NCBI GenBank assembly: GCA_036346275.1
Contig: CM070730.1
Location: 6,820,309-6,884,308 of the forward strand
DNA length: 64,000 bases
Reading direction: 5' to 3'
Origin: Otatea glauca
Lineage: Eukaryota > Streptophyta > Magnoliopsida > Poales > Poaceae
Notes under the pieces: model-generated
Databases searched by the model: none
What the model was told of the DNA's origin: nothing
The model's input: only the letters and a program-made list of their open reading frames with translations
Shown here: positions 11,286 to 22,664 of the stretch, one piece after another
How positions within the stretch are numbered: position 1 is the first letter of the stretch
How the letters are laid out: every line of letters begins with the position of its first letter
Program-made: the position numbers and the translations under genes

Positions 11286-11339
11286 GGAGATGGTAAGGGT
11301 GCTTGCGTGCGGGAATAAATTGCCCGTATATGTACATCT

Positions 11340-11950
11340 CGATCGGTTATACTACAAAAACCGATACTGATGACACAATATTTGTATCGCTTTCATAAGA
11401 AAAACCGACACTGATTAGTAATTTCCGTATCAGTTTTGTAATAAAAACCGACACTGATGATTAATATCTGTATCGGTTTTGTAAAGAAAACCGACACTGA
11501 TGCTTCACTATCCGTATCGGTTTTGTAATAAAAACCGACTCTGATGATTAATATCTGTATCGGTTTTATAAAAAAACTGACACTGATGTTTCAATATCCG
11601 TATCGCTTTTGTAAAAAAAACCGACACTGATTCTTTAATATCCGTATCGCTTTTGTAAAGAAAACCGACACTAATGGTTCAATATCCGTATCGCTTTTGT
11701 AAAGAAAACCAACACTTATGCTTCAATATCCGTATCGTTTTTGTAAAGAAAATCGACACTGATGCTTCAATATCCGTATCGCTTTTGTAAAGAAAACCGA
11801 CACTGATTCGTCAATATCCGTATCGCTTTTATATGAAAACCGACATCGATTCTCAATATCCGTGACGGTTTTAGAAAAACCGACATCAAGCAAATCACGC
11901 ACATTACACAAAAATTGTATATCTATATCAGTATTTATGTGAAACCGACA
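11340..11950 (+). repeat. Tandem array of about 46-48 bp units in the CACTA interior
   Basis: About a dozen units of the type ATATCCGTATCGGTTTTGTA then AAAAACCGACACTGATG repeat head to tail. Each contains a short inverted pair (CGGTTTT/AAAACCG). The array starts just after TATACTACAAAAACCGATAC, which resembles a CACTA terminus without the leading CAC, so it may be the subterminal array of a second, nested CACTA element. Confidence 0.75.
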
Positions 11951-12309
11951 CATATGAGTTACTTTTGCGGAATGACTTAGGATCGGATGTCTGATTTTTT
12001 CGGACGCTCTACAATTTTTTTTTCACGTATGAAATCTTTTCTTCGTACGCGTGCAACATTTTTTCCTTCGATAACAGTAGAAATGTTCGCGCAAAACAAA
12101 ATGTTGCAGACATTGAAAAAAATGTTACAAGACGCGTCCGATAAAATGAACAGTAATCGGACGTCCGATTGCTAGTATCACCCCTACTTTTGACAATCGG
12201 TATTTATGTAAAACCACAGAATACGAGCTGTTTTCTCGGGTGGCGACAGAGAAATCTCCTCTGCAACAACAATAACAGAGAGTTCAGTTCGAGGGTTATA
12301 AATAACCTA

Positions 12310-12826
12310 GCGAGGCACGTCAAAATCGGTTTTTACTTAAGAAGCGATAGTGATGTGTAGGATCATCACTATCAGTTTTTAAATAAAAAGTGATAGTGAT
12401 GTGACCATGCACATCACAATCGGTTCTTATCTTAGAAGCGATAGTGATGTGCATTATTATTACTATCGCTTTTAAGTAGAACCGATTCGATGCGCGTGAT
12501 CACATCACAATCGGTTCTTACGCAAGAATATCGATGATCACGCACATCACTATCGCTTTCACAAAAGAACCGATTGTGATACAGACGTCTTCATCACAAT
12601 CGGTTCTTTTGTGAGAAGCGATAGTGATGATAATACAGATAATGCACATCACTATCGCTTCTCATATAAGAACCGATTGTGATATGCCAAGTGCTACATC
12701 AGAATCGGTTCTAATCTCAGAACCGATAATGATTATTTTTAGCACCCCTCCTAAGTAATCTATCACAATCGTTTTTTTACTAAAAATTTAAGAACCGATC
12801 TAGATGAAGCGATAGTGATGTGTAGT
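12310..12826. repeat. CACTA right subterminal inverted-repeat array
   Basis: Units alternate ATCACTATCGCTT with ATCACAATCGGTTCTT and their reverse complements. The array ends at the CACTACTACA terminus. Words are shared with the left array at 7621-8080, though the right arm also carries the diverged GATAGTGATG variant. Confidence 0.75.
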
Positions 12827-12833
12827 AGTGCAC

Positions 12834-13540
12834 GTACGTCCGATCCGCAGCTTGGACGGCCGTGATCGATCGCGCGCGGACACGGACACGTCGCTGCATG
12901 TCGGGCGGTCAGTGCCTTGCCCCGTACAGCACCCAACGCGCAACGCGTGCCCGGTCGTGCATGCAAGGATGCAGCTTGGTAGTGGCTCGGCGCCTACTCG
13001 GTTGAATCGAAGCGTTAGCTGATCATGAGACCAGTATGCATGCATGTTATGCATCTCCCAGTGGTGGTTGATTGATCTGCGGCAGATTGGAGATCGACCG
13101 CATAGAATTCCTGCCGTGTTTGTGGGTCGTCGCGTGCACAACATGCTACTAGCAATATAAGCTTATACAAAGGTGCTAGTGGTGCGTGGTCTAATGTTGG
13201 ATGATGAAATCTAGGCATGTCGATGGGGGCAATCATTAATTAGGGATTGGTCTAATTAATTAGTTAGTTTGACATCTTGATGTGTGGAGTAGAATAGTAT
13301 AGTTAACTTTGCAACATTTTGGTGTTCCTCGTTGCGTTGTGCGCGTCTTCGTTGTAATTGTAAAAACAAAAGATATTTCTTCTCTAACTTAGAGAAAACA
13401 AAGAGAATCAACAGACGTATCTTTAATTTTAAGGAAGGAGAATGAGGATTCATCAGGTCAACCATCACAACATTGTACTCTACCACCGGGCCACATAGGT
13501 GTCCTTTCTTCTTCAAACTACGGGATCATTGTCCATCCAT
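12834..13540. other. Intergenic spacer, no gene recognised
   Basis: The first 200 bp are GC-rich and the rest AT-rich. Several short overlapping open frames occur on both strands without recognisable domains. I see no promoter or RNA gene signal that I can support. Confidence 0.5.
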
Positions 13541-13550
13541 GATTTATATT

Positions 13551-13816
13551 AGAGGCGGAGTCAAGATTCATTCAAGAGGGGGCTGAACACAAGTACATAT
13601 ACTAAATATAAAAACTACCAAGTCGACATATTATAGTTGAAATTTAAATGCATGTAATATAGTATTAGCATGTAAATATGCAAGGAGAAAAAATTACTTT
13701 TTATTGCCACTGTCTGAAAGAAGAGATTTGACAAATAAAATTTGTAGACTGCCTAGAGTTTCTCGTGGTGGGCAGGGAGGGCTGGAGCCCCACCAAGCCC
13801 CGCCGGCTCCGCCTCT
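13551..13816. mobile_element. Mutator-type MITE with GGCGGAG terminal repeats
   Basis: The left end AGAGGCGGAGTC and the right end (minus strand) AGAGGCGGAGCC are inverted repeats. The flanks carry a perfect 9-bp duplication GATTTATAT (13541-13549 and 13817-13825). A 9-bp target duplication points to the Mutator superfamily. The 266-bp interior is non-coding. Confidence 0.8.
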
Positions 13817-14072
13817 GATTTATATCACGATCCAATGGACATGAGAAGCGGAATCGAATTGGTTTCATGACACTATTTTACCTTAGAACCTTGGTAATAT
13901 TAGATCAAGGCATCTTTTGTTACCTAGTGTGGGAAGTACGGAAAATTGGCTTTTGTTTAACATGTAAGCAGAGCGATTGTGAATACGAAAAACAAGTCTA
14001 GCGTGCACGACGTCTACTGACCATTTGACCGACTTCATAAAGGCTTACCATGCCGACCTGACGAGGATATAT

Positions 14073-14974
14073 ATATCCGGTGTAAATCATTTCTATCACG
14101 TAAACTCTATGAAAATCACACGTACGAGTTTTTAAAAATTCTCAAAAAATTACCATATGTAGATGAGGTGAACTTCTACAACCTCGTAAAATTTCAAGAC
14201 CAAACTCAATCGTATATAAAAGATATAAAGTTGACAAACAGTGAAAAATCACTATTCAAACTGAATTTATCTTTTTCATATATTTCAAATACGATTGAGT
14301 TTGGTCTTAAAATTTTACAAGTTGTAGAAGCTCACCTGCTCTACGTATGGTAATTTTTTTAAAAAAAATAAAAATAAAAACTTGTACGTTTTGGCAGGCC
14401 GGTCGGGCGGATGGTGGAACCTGACGCTAAGTCGTTGTTTGCCGTCCCGATGCCGATGCCGACGGTCGGTGTCCGAAACCAGGGTGAGGAGGGCCAAAAA
14501 AACAGCAAAATCCACGTGAGATTAGCCCTCTCTGATACCACCGAGCCCTCGGGGGTATAGTAGGGATGGAGCCGTGGTTGCCCGAAGGCGGCTGTCGCGG
14601 CAGTGAAAAACGCCCGCCACGCGTGTGATTTCGGTGACACAGCAAGGTTTTGGCAGGCCGGTCGGGCAGATGGTGGAATCCGACGCTAAGTCATTGTTTG
14701 TCGTCCCGATGCTGGTGCCGACGGTTGGTGTCCAAAACCACCGTGAGGAGGACAAAAAAAAAACGGCAAAATCCACGTAAGATTGGCCTAAAAAATCAGT
14801 GCCCCTCTCCGATACTATCAGCACTGAGCCTCCGGGGTCCTAGAATATAGTAGGAGATTGAGCCGTGGTGCCCCAAGGGCGGCTGCCGCGGCAACGAAAA
14901 ACGACCGCCGCGTGTGTGAAAACGCTTATGATTTTTACTGAGTTTACATGATAAAGATGATTTACGTTGGATAT
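14073..14974. mobile_element. Foldback MITE copy 1, with an insertion in its right arm
   Basis: The left arm (14073-14240: CCGGTGTAAATCATTTC..., AACTTCTACAACCTCGTAAA...) is the inverted complement of the right arm, which is found in two pieces: about 14275-14387 (TTTACAAGTTGTAGAAGCTC...) and about 14931-14974 (TGATTTTTACTGAGTTTACA ... TTACGTTGG). The pieces are separated by the tandem-duplicated insert at 14388-14930. The element lies in a small TA tract. A second copy of this family is at 50164-52273. Confidence 0.7.
14388..14930. repeat. Tandem-duplicated GC-rich insert in the foldback element
   Basis: Two direct units of about 260-280 bp, each starting GTTTTGGCAGGCCGGTCGGG (about 14387 and 14645) and ending near GCGTGTGATTTCGGTGAC or GCGTGTGTGAAAACGC. 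Shared internal blocks include ATGGTGGAA.CC.GACGCTAAGT and GGAGCCGTGGT. Compared with the foldback element around it, this is foreign GC-rich DNA. The open frames in it are mirrored in both units and carry no domain. Confidence 0.7.
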
Positions 14975-16332
14975 TGACTTGCTTGACATAACCGTAATTC
15001 ATGTCGATGTCTCGACCCAAACTGCGAACAAGAGAGAGAACTTCACCACACAAATAGCGACAGCTATACTTATCTAGTGCACACATCATCCTTATGGCCA
15101 GCTCCTTTTGTATGCCAAGGAGGCCAGTGGTTTCCTATCTTTAGAATCACATCTCTTGGCTTTTGCTCACGCAAGACTTGTTTGGAACACATTTCGTAAA
15201 AGAAAAACTTATTTGGAAAAAGAAATATCTGGTGAAGATTACAGAAGACTTACTTCCGAAGCTCCTCTGTTGGAGACATAAAAAGGAAAAGAAATGTAGG
15301 TCACGTACTCTGGTAAGAAACGAAAAGAAATGTTCGGTGCTAGCTCGTACGGCAATGTTGACATTACCTACATCTACCCTACCCATGCCAAACTCTCGAG
15401 TTGTAAATAACAAATCAAGTAATCAAGGAGTGTTGGTTACTCTCCCTCGTCTTCTTGTACGGGGTCAACGAGACGATCGTGACGCTGGGAGCAGGAGCTG
15501 ACACGGTGGGGCCACGTGCACCGGACCAGCAGCGATCTGGATCTGCGCCTGCACCGTGTGCTAGCTTAGCTTTTGCGCGTGGAGTAACGCTATTTTTGCA
15601 TTATCTTATCTGTGAATATAGAATGTATTTTATATTTTAATATAAATTACTGTGATATTTTTTTATATCTATGTATTAAATATAGTGATCAGATATTATA
15701 ATTAGCGATAGTCTATTCATTTTCAACGTCTCCTACTGTAAGCGTGGATGAAGTAAGTACTAGATGTTTGAGCTAAGCATATCTCGAGCCAGCAACGGAG
15801 GTAGCCCGAGGCCTGACCGCCTGAGAGCAAAATGTTTCGAGGAAAATGGCTCAAGAGCAGATTCATCATGCAAATGGCCCACGGTCAATGAGCTAGCTCG
15901 AGGCTTCAACATGAACCGACTCCGCCCCTGTCTCGAGCAGCCGACAAATCATACCTGCCCGAGCACGACGAGCACACCCGTGGTAGAGCATGAAAACAGT
16001 ATATTCTGGTAATAACCCAATTGAATTGTGCTAGACGTAGCTCTTCCCTACACGACCGACGAGCTACTTGAAGCAGAGCAAGTGACAGAGATACACAGGA
16101 TAAAACGGGTAAACGACCATAAAAAGGAGCGAATTAGGATGTGGGGATCAGCAGAGACAGCGAGGACGTGGTGCACACTGTAGGCCTGTAGCTAGCTAGT
16201 GTACCGCTTTGCCGTCCTGTGCATGCGATGCAAGCTTGCAAAGCGAGCGTACGAGTACGAGATTCCCCTGCTCGTCATTTTAATTCCAACCACGAAGAAG
16301 ACGATCGAACCGCGATAATTTTCAAGTCAAGC

Positions 16333-16376
<44 letters not shown>

Positions 16377-17949
16377 GCTCATCGATATTCGCTTCTGGAA
16401 TCTGAACTCTGCAGTTAGGCGCTAGCAAATCGAGTAGCACGACGCTCCTTGTTTTCCCAACTTGAGGCGTGGCTAGATCTGCGTCATGGATGTTCGAGAG
16501 CTCCGTCAAATTTCACCTACGGTGTATATGTGGATCGATCGACGCGTGCTATCTGCTCGTGAATCGATCAGCCTTGCCCCACCTACAGCTTTGCAAACAA
16601 CGGAATAATCGGTCAGTTCCGCATGAACAGGGAAACCAGCTAGCTACAGTATTTTCAAAGGCGAGGTGCCGAATTGACGATCGAGTTCCAGCTTGCTGTA
16701 TAACATTAGGGCATCGTCGTGGTCAAGACCTATGTCGTTAATACCCTTTCTTATGTGTGGTCGTTCTCGAATTGAATAAGAGTTTCATGAGATAAGATAT
16801 GAGCATACACGATTTCAAGAATGAAGAAGATAAATCTCGTAGAGAGATCAAAATAACGACGTTGAAGAAATTACAACAAGAGAGAAAATTTGACGAAGTC
16901 AACCACAAATTCTTTAAGTACAATCTCAAAAGAGTATAAGAGATCGTTGCTCTCTCATGATCTCTCGAACCTTTTATAATCTTTTGATCATTAGCCTATA
17001 TAAGAATTTACTGTCCCAGAGCGCAGCAAGCCACCGAAGGTACCGCAGTGCTGCAGCGTAACAAATGACATGTGTCGTTTGTCAGCGCTTTCGTGGTCAG
17101 GGATAAATCTATTTTTACAATTACATTCAGAAGGGAGCTAGATTTAGAAAGAAAATTATGATAAGACTTAAAAAAAGGATCCATCCTAAGCTTCACTGTC
17201 GTCCTCTCCGAACGGCAGCGGCTGCCTTGTGGGCCCTGCCAAAGAGGAGCTTACCGTGCAGCTAGCACAATCCACTCAACTACTGGGCTCTGCTCTGCTG
17301 CCAAAAAACTCGTTCAGGTCAGGTTGCTTCTTTTCTTTTGCTTGCTGTGGTATACAAGTCAGCACAAAACATGCAGTACGCACATTCTAGGCAGCTATAA
17401 GCCTATAACAACCATAGACCACTGGCATGGGCAATTGGGCATTCTACTCTTGCTAGGTGAATAAACCAAGAAACGCTAGGTACAGACCATGCATTAGATA
17501 GAGTGAAACGAAGGTAAGAACTAAGAACACATAGTTAAAGATAAGGCAGTACTAATTAACGTAATATAGGGCGTGCTGACCTGCAGCTGCAGCCTGCAGG
17601 CAGGTAGGCTCTACAGATGGGCTAGGACACAATCACACAACACAGACTCAGAGAGCATACTTGAAGATTAGTTAGCTGTCGGGTGAGGCCGTGAGTTGAG
17701 TGAAGTGAATACGAAAGGGTTTAAGCGAAATCGAGTGCAGCGTGCAGCTACAGACTGCAGGATGGCCTGGCGCCTTTTGTTTCAGAACTACCCTTTTCTG
17801 ACGACGCATTCAGCACTCAAGTCAAACCCCCGCCTATTGTTCTGTACCATCTATCAAAAGTATTTTGCGTTTGTACCGTACTCCATCTTACCCCTTTAGA
17901 GGCAAGAGGATGTTTAAATCTGAGCCATCGGTTTATTGAAGTTGGTTTT
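14975..17949. other. Intergenic region, no gene recognised
   Basis: Mixed-composition DNA with only short open frames. An (AG)n microsatellite of about 35 bp lies at 16336-16370. The stretch 15450-16300 is moderately GC-rich, but its frames (for example 15764-16012) have no domain. I cannot support any gene here. Confidence 0.5.
16336..16370. repeat. (AG)n microsatellite
   Basis: About 17 uninterrupted AG dinucleotides followed by TAGAGAG. Grass 5' leaders often carry such tracts, but no gene follows. Confidence 0.95.
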
Positions 17950-17964
17950 GGTCCAGTGAAAATG

Positions 17965-18192
17965 TTTTTTTTAAGCCATAAGGCTGAGAATTATATTAGA
18001 TAGGAAAAGTTAGAGGAGTACAGAGAGTGCAGGAGACTGCACTAAAGAAAGATACAGGGCCAGAGAGCAAAGGAGGTAAGCGAAAGAAAAGAAAAAAATA
18101 TATCAGTTCGACTAGATTTTTTAGATGAATTGCTCCCGCAAGAATCCAGTTGACAGCCTCGTCCTTGATGGATTGAAAAATCTGGTCGTTGG
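17965..18192 (-). mobile_element. 5'-truncated LINE tail
   Basis: The plus strand starts with a T run, which is a poly-A tail on the minus strand. The segment is flanked by a 15-bp duplication with one mismatch, GGTCCAGTGAAAATG (17950-17964) and GGTCTAGTGAAAATG (18193-18207), as expected for target-primed reverse transcription. On the minus strand the distal part reads DEAVNWILAGAIHL, like the C-terminal end of plant L1 ORF2. Only about 228 bp remain. Confidence 0.7.
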
Positions 18193-18207
18193 GGTCTAGT
18201 GAAAATG

Positions 18208-20439
18208 TAACTAGTAAGGAAACTAGCTACCCACTAATTGAGTTGTACCTTAAGTAGTGATGTATTGAATTGGCATACCGAACTATTGCGATCATTTTTA
18301 AATAATCGATATCGCCCTATGAGTCTTCGTGTGTGACAAATCACACCGTATGATCAATGGGTCTTGCACAAACTTGGTTCAAATACAAGCAAAATATCAA
18401 AATTCATACAAGCTATTCTTTTGTACTCCAGACTAATTTCAAATTTAAAATGATATGTGTTTTTAATATAGTATTTGAAAAAAAAAATTTGTTGTAGGTC
18501 AATCTAAAATATCAACTTCGATTCCCAAATTAACAAAAATAAAAAAATTAACCATCAAAGTCAAAAGTAAGTTGAAATTTTCAGAATAACAATAATTTGA
18601 AACAAATGTTAAAATTAAATTTTCAATACATTTAGTTTCAAACAAAACAATCTGACTTCAATTATTTTTGTTGCGACCCCAGCTAGTGTACCCATGCATC
18701 ATGATTATTATCTTGATGACGATTAGGGCTGACGCAAATAGTTGAAAGGGCGTTTTTTTTTTTTGTCAAGGAAGAAATGGCGGTATTAATTGTAATGGAT
18801 TCCTTAACTTTTGGAAAATTTCTTTCCAAATGATTATTTTCCTTGAAGGAGAAGTGATGCCGTGTAAAGACAATATTAACCTTCCAAATGTCATAAATGG
18901 CCTTTTACCGCACACAAGGTAAGAGATCCATCATGATCCAATTCGGCCCCGCCATTCTGCACCGACGAGCTATCATATTGACAGGCGATGGTAAGGTACT
19001 TTCAGTCCAAAGTAAGCATCCCTTTCCTATTAATCTGATTTGTTTCAGTTTCAATTCCATGGTTTTGTTCATCGGTAAAAGAAGTGTATGTTAGGAAACA
19101 TGGAAACTTCTCCTGTCATTCACAGAAATCATTTTAGTACTGAGAGTACCAACTTGCAAAATATCGTAGTAAAAACTAAAAAGATCAATACAAAACCTTG
19201 TGTGTGTTTGGCTGATATCATTATGCAAACTCAAAACAGCAATCAACTAACATATCCCTGTAAATTAATGTACATATAGAGGTTACCAAGACGTGCCGCG
19301 ACACGTAGTACTAGCTAGTAAACTGATGCAAATCACGGAGTGCTCAAAGATGCTTCCTCGTGGAATCAACAGCTGATCGATCTAGTGTTCCATACACAGT
19401 TGCTCGGCTAGTATCCTTCCGTGATCAGCAGTTCAGCACTGATTATTGCTGCGGTACAGTGTACATCACTCGGGAAACTAACTCATTGCTTCACTGCAGA
19501 GCTAGAATCAAATCAAGCATCATGTGCTTTTTCATGGGCCCCAGTCATGGCCTCTGTTAGTTGGCATTTTCGTTGTTAGTAATCTAGCATTATCAGACTA
19601 TCTTGATGGGAAAAGGTTGCAGAATTTGCTGTCAAACTGAATTGATCTTTCGGGAGGAAAACAGGAGAAGAGATGGGAAAAGGCAGGTCAAATAGTAACT
19701 GACGGTGAAGTTGTTGACAGGTAGAGGGCTAGAGGCGTGTAGACTCACTCTTCAGTTGTTAGGAAATGCAAGCCAAAAGAGAGAAAAAAAAAGTAGGGAA
19801 ATGCTCTAAAATATATATAAGAATAGGGAGAAGAAGCATAGAATAGTAGTTACTAGAAAAGCTGATGACAAGATCTCGCCTAATAATAAGCTTGAGGCCA
19901 ATACTGGTCCAATTGCAGATGAGAACTCACTGTGTTATAATAATGCTAAGAAAGAATGTTGACTTCAGGACACCATATGCAATGTTGAAGGAAGGCTCAG
20001 AAGCACTACTTGTGTTGTGGCTGGATTCACCTTTTCTTTCCTGCGCTGGGGACTAGCATCCTGATGGAAGCAAAGAAAAGCAATGTGAAGCTGTTATTGA
20101 ATCTGGCTCAAGTTGACGCGAGAATGTGAGGTCAATGTTCAACTTCCAAGTCCATCTAGTTTATGGTTCGATTTAGGCCTCTCAGCCCATGTATTAGGCT
20201 ATTGGCAATATGCATGGAACAGTGTACTGGCAGAAATTGAAGCTCGGAATATTCAATTCCACATTCCATCAGAATTGGACCCATAGCATACAACCTGAAA
20301 CGCCTTTTAGTTTGTTCTGTCACCCATCTGGCTCAAAACAATTCCACTTTGCCGGCGTCTAGAACGCCCCTGCATATTGCAATATGTACAGGGTAACAGA
20401 GTACGTACGTGCGAGCAGGCTCTGCAATACCAATCGAAC
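18208..20439. other. Intergenic region, no gene recognised
   Basis: AT-rich with short open frames only (18897-20056 has several of 62-66 codons). None shows a domain, splice structure or codon bias that I can support. Confidence 0.5.
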
Positions 20440-20760
20440 TTGAAAATCGTCCCCACCACTTTTGAAAATCGCTAGAAACCGAACCATTTCGAAGTCAAAT
20501 TCTTTAAACTCGACGGTAAATAAAAAAAAATTGATTGATTTTGTCGATTTTCAAGCTATTTTTACTGATTTTCACTGGTTTTCTTTGAAAAATCGACAAA
20601 CTAAGCAAAACAATTCAGAAGGCAATTTTTCAACGATTTTCGAGCAATTTTCCACCCATAAAATTTTCCGATTTTTTTGATTTTTTTTAATTGGACCTGT
20701 TTATCCACCAGTATAGTTTATCGAGCGATTTTCGTCGATTTTTGAAACCAGCGTGCGAGC
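20440..20760. repeat. Dispersed AT-rich repeat rich in GATTTTC words, copy 1
   Basis: Sequence full of AAAATCG/CGATTTTC words ending in CGATTTTCGTCGATTTTTGAAACCA. Related segments occur at about 39340-39640, 40800-42123 (split by a hAT element) and 53225-54145. The family probably represents old non-autonomous DNA transposons. One copy ends in CTGTAGTAGTG (42113-42123), which on the minus strand begins CACTACTACAG like a CACTA terminus. Confidence 0.5.
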
Positions 20761-20899
20761 TCTTTTACGGTGCACTAAATTTAATATGGATAATTCATTC
20801 TTTTCAATTCAATATATTAGATTAGCTAGTATTTATTTATACTTCCTCTAATAGTAGAGTAGTAGAAATATTCTCAATAAATTAATAGCTAAATTTGAC

Positions 20900-22030
20900 T
20901 GTAAATTTTCTTAGTACTTGCACCCTGCCTGACCACGACGGGCAGCGGGTTCTGCAGGGAAACCAACCAAACGGGATCACGTCGTGGTAGGCGACGACCA
21001 CGCCAACAGAGCCCGAGACCAAGGGCGACGCCAGCCTGAGCGTGAGGGGAGACTGGAGAGCGCAGCCCCCAGCCGGCCTCAACCTCATTGACAGAAGGCG
21101 CCCGCCTGAGCGGGATGAAGGCGTCCGACCCGTGCTCCTGGATCTCCACCCTCTCCAGGCCGCCGGCCCCCTTCACGTCCTCGGTCGCCACCGCGAACTC
21201 GTTCGTCGTCGAGCCCGGCTCCAAGCCGAACGCCGTTCCAAGCCCAGGGTACCCGCACAACACCCTGCAAATCAGCATTCATGCCAGAATATATTGCAAG
21301 TACAAGTTGCTGTGCGTGTGACAGTGTGTGTTCGTGCGCTGCAATTCATGTCGTCGTCAGTTAGTTACGTCCTGAACTCAACGTCGACGAGAAGCGCGTT
21401 GCGGAGATCGATGTCTCTGCCGGGGCTCGCCATGGCCCCGAAGGCGGTGCCGCTCATGTTGAATAAGAACTGCTTCCCGGGTGCAAGGGCCGTAACGGCA
21501 CTCGTCGCCGTCGGTGATCACCACGGTCACCGGCTGCCCGGTGCACCTCACCTTCACATACATGATACTGTACTGTTCTGTTCAAACACATGCATGCGGT
21601 TTGGGACGCAGTTCTTAACAAAAACATGGACTAATTCAGAGAGACACAAATACGTGCGTAGCTGGTAGCATTGGCCGCGGCCATTGCTGGAGTTGAACAA
21701 TGACGGCCCTGCTGCGGTCACCATGGACAAGAACGTCGGGTTTCACGCCGCATCCTTGTAGCCACATGCGCCGTCTTAATTAACCGGAATTAAATGACAA
21801 CGACGACAAGTGGTCAGAGAGCATCAGCCAAACTAACAGTGACATAAAAGAGATGGAACAATTTGGCACTAATTTTCACTCAAATGCTCGAGCTAGCTAG
21901 CCATTCAAAGGAGCATCCATGCATGTGTCTGGGAAAAAGAACATATGAAGAACTGTACCGTCAGTGCGGTGGCCCGTTGCGCTGCCGCCCAACGTGGCAC
22001 CAGCAGGAACCCAGGTCATCGGAGAGGGCG
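20900..22030 (-). pseudogene. Beta-expansin pseudogene
   Basis: Beta-expansins are secreted wall-loosening proteins with a GH45-like domain and a grass-pollen-allergen-like C-terminal domain. On the minus strand, blocks in family order are PAGATLGGSATG (near 21985-22010), CGYKDAA and NGRGQCYQ (about 21670-21770), PVTVVITDGDECRYGPC (about 21485-21540), FNMSGTAFGAMASPGRDIDL (about 21400-21460), CGYPGLGTAFGLEPGS (about 21205-21255), and VEIQEHGSDAFIPL then VAYHDVIPFGWFP further on. The blocks fall in different frames. Stop codons occur (for example after CGYKDAA) and the last domain shifts frame. Introns may account for some gaps but not the stops. I see no signal peptide. The gene is broken and no longer encodes a working protein. 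Confidence 0.8.
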
Positions 22031-22664
22031 CCAGCTCGTTCAGGTGCTCAGAGTCCGGCTAGCCCTCTGCTGAGACCGTCAGAAGAATGGTCAGCCAGGC
22101 GGCGGGAGACGTCGAGAAGAAATGGAGGTCAAGTGATGGTCGTCCTCCCATGCTGTCTCGATGCACCAACTGCGAGTAGAAATCAAGCTTACAAAATCGC
22201 GCGAGCAGATTGGGATCAATCACGCAGAGGTGTGTCATTCTCTTTTGTATCGCTCAAATAGTCAAATGCACCTCAAGTCTCTGGCATGCATGAAAATAAT
22301 TTGAGATCGCTGCAGCATAGTCGAGGGCCTGAGGCACGTCATATGGTAAGCTCGTCCAAGTACGGAAATAAAGCCGTTTCCACGCGCCAAGCCTTATGGC
22401 CTACTAGAGCTTTGCAACCTGCAACCGTGCAAGCAATAGCATTGCTACTCCATCTGAAAACAAATAGTTATAGTTTTGGATATCCATGTAGTCTCTAAAA
22501 CACAATTTTGACAACTAATTTCTTTTATAATATATTTATAAAATCCAATAAAATTGTAATAATATGAAAGTACTTACCGATACAAATCTACACATATGAT
22601 TTTCATGTAACTAATTTAAATATTTAAAAATATATTTACATTCAAAGTTTTAAAAATTTGAATG

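Larger units (their letters stand above)
7609..12830. mobile_element. CACTA (En/Spm) transposon, non-autonomous, 5.2 kb
   Basis: The left end is CACTACTACAGGATTGTAC and the right end reads, on the minus strand, CACTACTACACATCACTATC. Both ends are flanked by the trinucleotide CAC (7606-7608 and 12831-12833), the 3-bp target duplication expected for CACTA elements. Long subterminal arrays of inverted AATCGGTT/AACCGATT words lie at about 7621-8080 and 12310-12826, the usual transposase-binding architecture. No transposase or TNPA-like ORF is visible. The interior holds a Micron-like MITE (8154-8530), a Stowaway MITE (9314-9569), a possible mini-Helitron (9674-9805), a GC-rich block (10917-11285) and a tandem array (11340-11950). 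Confidence 0.88.

Noticed and set aside
10888..11286. Open frames of 122-132 codons on both strands in GC-rich DNA
   Set aside because: They overlap in several phases, are Arg/Gly/Ala-rich without domains, and follow from GGGCGGGCG composition.
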